Positions 13,780 through 18,335 of a DNA stretch of 18,335 nucleotides are shown in pieces. Location of the stretch: positions 1-18,335 of the forward strand of contig WLHW01000016.1 of assembly GCA_009702525.1 (NCBI GenBank), written 5' to 3'. Both the position numbers and the translations under genes were made by a program. The notes beneath the pieces are model-generated. The model was not told where the DNA came from and made no database searches. It was given only the letters and a program-made list of their open reading frames with translations. Source of the DNA: Actinomycetota bacterium (lineage in GTDB: Bacteria > Actinomycetota > Actinomycetes > Nanopelagicales > Nanopelagicaceae). The first letter of the stretch is position 1; each line of letters begins with the position of its first letter.

Positions 13780-14833
13780 CAACCTCTACTAGTGAATCGC
13801 GGCCTCGAACATCAATAACAAGTTGATCTCCGACTTTGACGGATGTATCTAATAGCGCAATACCTATTCCGACTTTCAACGTCGGTGAAAACGTCCCACT
13901 AGTAACTAGGCCTAGTTCTTGTCCGTGGTTATCTTTGACAACCATATGACCGCGTGGAATTCCACGATCGAGAGATTTCAGTGCAACGCTTCGCTTGCCA
14001 GGCCCATCTACTTTTTGTTTTCTCAATACTGTACTCCCTGAAAAATCGCCTTTGTCCCAACCTATTGCCCAAGAAGCACTTGCTTGCACGGGGGTAATGT
14101 CAAGCGAAAGTTCATGTCCATGTAATGGGTAGCCCATCTCTGTTCGCAAAGTATCGCGAGCCCCTAAACCACAGACAAGTCCACCGTGTGGCGCGATTGC
14201 CTTTGCTAGTGCATCCCACACGCGAGATGCATCGTTAACATGAGGTAAAAGTTCATATCCAAGTTCACCTGTATAGCCGGTACGGCAGAGAATGACTTCT
14301 GCGCCATCAATGGTCACTGTTGTAAAGGCCATGTAATCAATATCAGTATTGACGCCTAGCGACTGCATCACCAGTGGAGCTAAAGGTCCTTGAACTGCAA
14401 TAACCGCGAATTCATTGTGCAGATTTTTAACGGTGATCGAGGACGGTACATGTAACTGCAACATATGAACAACCGCAGTTGTATTTGAGGCGTTTGGAAC
14501 AAGGAAGAAATCTGAATCACTATTCTTGTATGCAATTAAGTCATCTACTACTCCACCAGAATCATCACATAAGAGCGTGTATTGGGCCGAACCATTCTCG
14601 ATTCGCGTCAAGTCGTTAGTAAACATGGAGTTCAAAAACTCCAAAGCTCCATCTCCTATTACGCTGGCTTTACCCAAGTGAGAGACATCAAAGATTCCTA
14701 CGGCATTTCGAACCGTGGCGTGCTCAGCTAGAACCCCAGCCCCTGCGTACTCGATGGGCATCAACCACCCACCAAAATCAGCCATCTTGGCTTGTAGCGC
14801 GACGTGCTTATCGTTTAAGGGCGAAGTCTTCAT
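13745..14833 (-). CDS. gcvT: Glycine cleavage system T protein (aminomethyltransferase)
   Basis: A 362-residue tetrahydrofolate-dependent enzyme that takes the aminomethyl group from lipoylated GcvH and makes methylene-THF plus ammonia. Family patterns are FGGWLMPIEY (20-29), DVSH (49-52), NDL (73-75), the GGVVDDLI segment with the expected catalytic Asp (about 97-98) and RTGYTGELGYE (184-194). The length is normal for GcvT. No other gcv gene is in the window; M. tuberculosis also has gcvT (Rv2211c) alone, beside the aminopeptidase gene. It is divergent from pepA across only 38 nt and convergent with the S-component gene, with a 35-bp overlap. Confidence 0.95.
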   Translation of the reverse strand: MKTSPLNDKHVALQAKMADFGGWLMPIEYAGAGVLAEHATVRNAVGIFDVSHLGKASVIGDGALEFLNSMFTNDLTRIENGSAQYTLLCDDSGGVVDDLIAYKNSDSDFFLVPNASNTTAVVHMLQLHVPSSITVKNLHNEFAVIAVQGPLAPLVMQSLGVNTDIDYMAFTTVTIDGAEVILCRTGYTGELGYELLPHVNDASRVWDALAKAIAPHGGLVCGLGARDTLRTEMGYPLHGHELSLDITPVQASASWAIGWDKGDFSGSTVLRKQKVDGPGKRSVALKSLDRGIPRGHMVVKDNHGQELGLVTSGTFSPTLKVGIGIALLDTSVKVGDQLVIDVRGRDSLVEVVKLPFVASHVR

Positions 14834-14839
14834 AGTGCA

Positions 14840-14845
14840 AACCTA
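14840..14845 (-). promoter_or_regulatory. Candidate -10 box of a leaderless gcvT promoter
   Basis: TAGGTT fits TANNNT and ends 6 nt before the gcvT ATG. There is no strong Shine-Dalgarno. It overlaps the pepA promoter region, so the two genes may compete for RNA polymerase. Confidence 0.42.
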
Positions 14846-14858
14846 CCAATACATCTAT

Positions 14859-14864
14859 TACGCT
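14859..14864 (+). promoter_or_regulatory. Candidate -10 box of a leaderless pepA promoter
   Basis: TACGCT fits TANNNT and ends 7 nt before the pepA ATG. The sequence before the ATG (AACACCC) contains no ribosome site. The -35 region would lie within the gcvT -10 area. Confidence 0.42.
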
Positions 14865-14871
14865 AACACCC

Positions 14872-16359
14872 ATGACCACACTTAAAATCTCTGATGGCGT
14901 TGTTAAAGATGAAGTACTCGTCCTTGGATTGGCTACGACGAACTCAAAGGCAGGCTTAGTAATTGAAACCGGTGACCTCACACTTGATACAAAATCAATG
15001 TTGGCCTCACTCGTAGAAATGGGTGCAACTGGTCACGCCGACGAGGTTATAAAAGTGCCAGGTACGACAGTTCGGATGATGTTATTTACTGGACTAGGCA
15101 AAAAAAATGGTGCCTACTCACATGAGACTTTACGTCGGGCAGCCGGTGCAGCGTCCCGAGCCTTGAGTGGAACAAGTGCAGCAACTTTTGCCCTGCCAAC
15201 CGATTCTTTAGAAAACGTTGCAGCCGTTGCTGAAGGAGCAGCGCTTGGCGCCTATGTTTTTAGTGAGTTTCGCGGCTCGTCAAAAGCCGATCATAAGGCC
15301 GCTCTTAAGAGTATTACCGTTTACAGCAAGTTGGCATCTAATAGCCAAGCCAAAGCTGCAGTCAGCCGAGCAAAGATTATTGCCGACTACACATTTTTAG
15401 TTCGTGATCTAATAAATACACCACCCAGCCACTTGACCCCTGATACATTTTCTAAAAAGTTAGTTGCCGCAGTTAAAGCAGCTGGTGGTGCAAAAGCTGG
15501 ATTAAAAGTAAGCGTCCTAGATGAAAAACAACTTAAAGCACAGGGCTTCGGTGGAATTATTGGAGTAGGTCAGGGTTCGGCTAACCCGCCGCGACTTCTT
15601 CATATCGCCTATACGCCTAAAACAGTCAAGAAGCGATATGCATTTGTCGGCAAAGGAATCACATTTGATACTGGCGGTCTCAACCTCAAGCCTGGCCTTG
15701 GTATGGAGGCGATGAAATCAGATATGAGTGGTGCTGCAGCAGTCTGCGCAGCCACCTTAGCGATTGCTGCATTAAAACTTCCTATCGCAATTGAAACATG
15801 GGCACCATTAGCTGAAAATATGCCGAGCGATAAAGCGACGCGACCAAGTGACATCATCACAATATTTGGTGGCAAAACAATCGAAGTTTTAAATCCAGAT
15901 GCTGAAGGACGCTTAGTACTAGCTGATGGATTAGTTAAGGCACAAAGCAGTAAAAATAAACTCGATGGAATTATCGATGTTGCAACGTTGACAGGTGCAC
16001 AAGTCATCGCACTTGGCACTAGAACGAGTGCAGTAATGACAAACAACGATGAGTTCTCTGCGCAGTTTTTACATGCGGCCGCAGAAAGTGGCGAACAGTT
16101 CTGGCCAATGCCTCTGCCTCAAGAGCTACGAGCATCACTTGACTCTCCCGTTGCCGATATGGCCAACATCGGTGATAAGAGTGGTGGCATGTTAGTGGCT
16201 GGGTTATTTCTGAAAGAGTTTGTCGAACCCGATCTTCCGTGGTTGCATCTAGATATTGCAGGTCCGGCCTTTAACACCGCAGCAGTCCACGGATATACCC
16301 CTGTCGGTGGCACTGGAATCGCTCTTAGATCCCTCGTCACCTTGGCCGAAAAGGGCTAA
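14872..16359 (+). CDS. pepA: Leucyl aminopeptidase (M17 family, PepA)
   Basis: A 495-residue cytosolic two-metal exopeptidase that removes N-terminal residues from peptides. The N-terminal macrodomain-like part (1-165) is variable. The catalytic domain shows GKGITFDTGG with Lys261 and Asp266, then Lys273, Asp284 in MKSDMSG, and NPDAEGRL with Asp343, Glu345 and Arg347. These match the E. coli PepA metal and catalytic residues (Lys270, Asp275, Lys282, Asp293, Asp352, Glu354, Arg356) with a constant offset of nine. Metal ions would be Mn or Zn. M. tuberculosis pepB (Rv2213) is the positional relative. Confidence 0.96.
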   Translation: MTTLKISDGVVKDEVLVLGLATTNSKAGLVIETGDLTLDTKSMLASLVEMGATGHADEVIKVPGTTVRMMLFTGLGKKNGAYSHETLRRAAGAASRALSGTSAATFALPTDSLENVAAVAEGAALGAYVFSEFRGSSKADHKAALKSITVYSKLASNSQAKAAVSRAKIIADYTFLVRDLINTPPSHLTPDTFSKKLVAAVKAAGGAKAGLKVSVLDEKQLKAQGFGGIIGVGQGSANPPRLLHIAYTPKTVKKRYAFVGKGITFDTGGLNLKPGLGMEAMKSDMSGAAAVCAATLAIAALKLPIAIETWAPLAENMPSDKATRPSDIITIFGGKTIEVLNPDAEGRLVLADGLVKAQSSKNKLDGIIDVATLTGAQVIALGTRTSAVMTNNDEFSAQFLHAAAESGEQFWPMPLPQELRASLDSPVADMANIGDKSGGMLVAGLFLKEFVEPDLPWLHLDIAGPAFNTAAVHGYTPVGGTGIALRSLVTLAEKG

Positions 16360-16411
16360 ACCGCGCATTGGGTAGTTTTGCACTCAGTACGGCAAGATAG
16401 AGCCCTGTCCT

Positions 16412-16419
16412 AAGGGAGG
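16412..16419 (+). promoter_or_regulatory. Strong ribosome site of lpdA
   Basis: AAGGGAGG lies 8 nt before the GTG at 16428 and decides that unusual start codon. The 68-nt gap after pepA may also hold a promoter, but I see no convincing -35/-10 pair. Confidence 0.8.
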
Positions 16420-16427
16420 TTTCACAC

Positions 16428-17795
16428 GTGCCAGAGTTCGACGTTGTCATTTTAGGTGGCGGTAGCGGCGGTTACGCCTGCGCCCTTCGAAGTGCCCAGC
16501 TTGGACTATCTGTCGCTCTCATCGAGGCCGACAAAGTCGGTGGCACATGCCTGCACCGTGGCTGCATCCCAACTAAAGCACTGTTACACAGCGCAGAGAT
16601 CGCTGATGGCGCGCGGGAAGGCTCACGCTTTGGAGTCAAGTCTAGTTTTGATGGAATTGATATGGCTGGAGTTAACTCTTATAAAGATGGCGTTGTATCT
16701 CGACTACATAAAGGCTTACAAGGTCTAGTTAAGTCTCGCTCAATTACATATGTTGAGGGTCATGGAACTTTGATTTCGAAAAATACAATTGACGTTAATG
16801 GTGAGAAGTACACCGGCAAAAATATTGTTTTAGCAACTGGTTCATATGCAAAAACACTTCCTGGTATTGAGATAGATGGCGTTCAAGTTATTACATCAGA
16901 TCATGGAACTCGTTTGGATTATGTTCCAAAGAGCGTAATTGTTCTGGGTGGCGGAGTTATTGGTTGCGAATTCGCATCGGTATGGAAATCATTTGGTTCC
17001 GAGGTAACAATTATCGAAGGTCTGCCCCGCTTGATTGCTCTAGAAGATGAGTCATCAAGTAAGCAACTAGAACGTGCATTTAGAAAACGTGGAATCAAAT
17101 TTGAACTTGGAGTATTTTTCAAATCTCTTACCAAGAATAAGAAGGGCGTAACTGTCACCCTCGAAGATGGTAAGGAGTTTACTGCCGATCTCTTGATGGT
17201 CTCAGTTGGTCGCGGCCCAGTATCTGCCAACCTTGGTTATGAAGCCGCCGGAATTACTATGGATCGTGGTTATGTATTAGTTGATGACAAGTGCCGCACA
17301 AACGTCCCAGGTATCTGGGCCGTCGGTGACTTAATTCCCACCTTGCAACTAGCCCACGTTGGTTTTGCCGAGGGTATGTTAGTTGCAGAAGAGATTGCAG
17401 GTTTAAACCCGCGTGCAATTAACTACGACGGAATTCCTCGAGTCACTTATTCAGATCCAGAAGTTGCATCGGTTGGATTAACTACCGCTGAAGCAAAAAA
17501 GCGCGGCCATGACATTATCGAACTGAGCTATGACTTAGCTGGAAATGGTAAAGCGCAAATTCTCAATACTTCTGGCTCAATTAAACTCATTGCCGAAAAG
17601 AATGGTCCAATATTGGGAGTTCACATGGTGGGTGCGCGAGTTGGTGAACTATTGGCTGAAGCAGAATTAATCTTTAACTGGGAGGCTCGCGCCGATGATG
17701 TCGCATCTCTCATCCATGCACACCCTACGCTTTCAGAGGCTATGGGCGAAGCGCACATGGCACTTGCCGGCAAACCTTTACACGCACACGGATAA
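16428..17795 (+). CDS. lpdA: Dihydrolipoamide dehydrogenase (E3)
   Basis: A 455-residue FAD flavoprotein that reoxidises dihydrolipoyl groups of 2-oxoacid dehydrogenase complexes with NAD+. The FAD-binding GGGSGG is at 10-15 and the redox-active disulfide is Cys41/Cys46 in GGTCLHRGCIPTK. The NAD-binding VLGGGVIGCEF follows in the middle, then AVGDL near the FAD adenine site. The catalytic pair is His432 and Glu437 in HPTLSE. The start is GTG, fixed by a strong ribosome site. The next gene, the E2 subunit, begins 17 nt after its stop, so the two are co-transcribed. The glycine cleavage system would also need this enzyme. Confidence 0.97.
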   Translation: MPEFDVVILGGGSGGYACALRSAQLGLSVALIEADKVGGTCLHRGCIPTKALLHSAEIADGAREGSRFGVKSSFDGIDMAGVNSYKDGVVSRLHKGLQGLVKSRSITYVEGHGTLISKNTIDVNGEKYTGKNIVLATGSYAKTLPGIEIDGVQVITSDHGTRLDYVPKSVIVLGGGVIGCEFASVWKSFGSEVTIIEGLPRLIALEDESSSKQLERAFRKRGIKFELGVFFKSLTKNKKGVTVTLEDGKEFTADLLMVSVGRGPVSANLGYEAAGITMDRGYVLVDDKCRTNVPGIWAVGDLIPTLQLAHVGFAEGMLVAEEIAGLNPRAINYDGIPRVTYSDPEVASVGLTTAEAKKRGHDIIELSYDLAGNGKAQILNTSGSIKLIAEKNGPILGVHMVGARVGELLAEAELIFNWEARADDVASLIHAHPTLSEAMGEAHMALAGKPLHAHG

Positions 17796-17812
17796 ACAGG
17801 GAGACTACACAG

Positions 17813-18335
17813 ATGACATTTTCAGTAAAGATGCCGGCACTCGGTGAGAGTGTTAGTGAAGGAACTGTTACGCGTTGGTTAAAAGCTGAAGGTGACCATG
17901 TCAACGTTGATGAAGCACTCCTTGAAGTATCTACCGATAAAGTCGATACAGAAATTCCATCACCGGTAGCCGGAACACTTACAAAAATACTTGTACAGAT
18001 TGATCAAACAGTTCCAGTAGGTGCAGAGCTCGCTGTTATCGCCGATGGCGTTGAGGCTGCCGCTCCCGTTGTTGCCGCTCCCGTTGTTGCCGCTCCCGTT
18101 GTTGCCGCTCCCGTTGTTGCCGCTCCCGTTGTTGCCGCTCCCGTTGTTGCCGCGCCTAGTTCTGCAGGAACCGTCATCACAATGCCAGCTTTAGGTGAAA
18201 GCGTAAGCGAAGGCACGGTCACCCGTTGGCTAAAAAATATTGGTGACTCCATTGCAGTTGATGAAGCATTACTTGAAGTATCAACTGACAAAGTAGATAC
18301 CGAAATTCCTTCACCAGTTGCTGGAGTATTACTTG
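17813..18335 (+). CDS. sucB: Dihydrolipoamide acyltransferase (E2), N-terminal part with two lipoyl domains
   Basis: The first 174 codons are visible and the gene runs off the window. Lipoyl domain 1 covers residues 1-80, with the lipoylated Lys43 in STDKVDTEIP. An Ala-Pro-Val linker follows (about 83-115), then a second, nearly identical lipoyl domain starting TVITMPALGESVSEG and reaching STDKVDTEIP again. Tandem lipoyl domains are normal in actinobacterial E2 (SucB/DlaT), which may serve the pyruvate and 2-oxoglutarate complexes together. A CAGGGAG ribosome site lies 9 nt before the ATG. The peripheral-subunit-binding and catalytic domains are outside the window. The linker is built from six exact copies of a 15-bp repeat. 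Confidence 0.94.
   Translation, partial: MTFSVKMPALGESVSEGTVTRWLKAEGDHVNVDEALLEVSTDKVDTEIPSPVAGTLTKILVQIDQTVPVGAELAVIADGVEAAAPVVAAPVVAAPVVAAPVVAAPVVAAPVVAAPSSAGTVITMPALGESVSEGTVTRWLKNIGDSIAVDEALLEVSTDKVDTEIPSPVAGVLL
18059..18148 (+). repeat. Six exact tandem copies of a 15-bp repeat in the sucB linker
   Basis: The unit GCCGCTCCCGTTGTT occurs six times without a mismatch (18059-18148), then a partial diverged unit begins (GCCGCGCCT). Each unit encodes Ala-Ala-Pro-Val-Val. The 15-bp period keeps frame, so copy number can change without breaking the gene. Confidence 0.97.

Noticed and set aside
13866..13883. Hairpin-like CCGAC/GTCGG after the S-component gene, considered as its terminator.
   Set aside because: It is followed by TGAAAAC on the + strand, with no T run, and lies about 90 nt past the stop within gcvT.
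13904..13917. Perfect 14-bp palindrome AACTAGGCCTAGTT.
   Set aside because: It lies deep inside gcvT coding sequence, has no loop or T tract and no nearby start, so neither terminator nor operator is supported.
18004..18291. A - strand frame of 95 codons with a Gly-Ala-Ala-Thr-Thr repeat.
   Set aside because: It is the complement of the sucB linker repeat; the + strand encodes clear lipoyl domains.
1..18335. Search for CRISPR arrays, transposase genes, tRNA and rRNA genes.
   Set aside because: No spaced direct repeats, transposase motifs or tRNA-like cloverleaf were recognised; every gene fits a housekeeping or transport role.

Overview
The window is a compact stretch of chromosome from a low-GC (by eye about 45%) actinobacterium. 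The actinobacterial signs are the gene order qcrCAB / ctaF-ctaD-ctaC / adoK / erpA / DUF3043 / gcvT / pepA / lpdA / sucB, a three-helix Rieske protein, a four-helix CtaF subunit, and a cyclic-type AdoK closely resembling Mycobacterium tuberculosis Rv2202c. Low GC, 4-bp gene overlaps, almost no intergenic DNA and reliance on imported cobalamin suggest a streamlined planktonic lineage such as the freshwater acI group (Nanopelagicales). That placement is inference; the phylum is much more secure.

Layout. 1-3046 (+): the cytochrome bc1 operon, with the end of qcrC, then qcrA and qcrB joined by ATGA overlaps. 3043-6718 (-): ctaC-ctaD-ctaF for the aa3 oxidase, followed by an EamA-type exporter that converges on qcrB. 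6794-8156 (-): adenosine kinase and an ErpA/IscA-type Fe-S protein. 8252-8782 (+): a DUF3043 membrane protein. 8779-9780 (-): an aldo/keto reductase. 9825-13779 (+): a promoter, a cobalamin riboswitch with three downstream hairpins, then a secreted protein of unknown function, EcfT, a fused double ATPase EcfA and an S component. This reads as a B12-regulated ECF vitamin importer. 13745-14833 (-): gcvT. 14872-18335 (+): pepA, lpdA and the start of a dihydrolipoamide acyltransferase gene (sucB) with two lipoyl domains.

Function. The left half is the bc1-aa3 respiratory chain plus Fe-S delivery that could serve it. The right half joins cobalamin uptake to central carbon and one-carbon enzymes (E3, E2, glycine-cleavage T protein).

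The most interesting points are: (1) a B12-riboswitch ECF operon whose first gene is a secreted cysteine-containing protein, sitting where M. tuberculosis has the cobalamin-synthesis genes cobT/cobS; (2) apparent loss of all three ligands of the non-redox Mg/Mn site in cytochrome oxidase; (3) intrinsic terminators buried inside the opposing convergent gene, with 4-bp palindromes serving as stop codons for both strands; (4) -10 boxes placed 6-7 nt before start codons, predicting leaderless mRNAs; (5) a six-copy exact 15-bp tandem repeat in sucB. No CRISPR array, insertion sequence, tRNA or rRNA was seen. No gap longer than 300 bases lacks a gene; the longest (9781-10072) holds the riboswitch leader.
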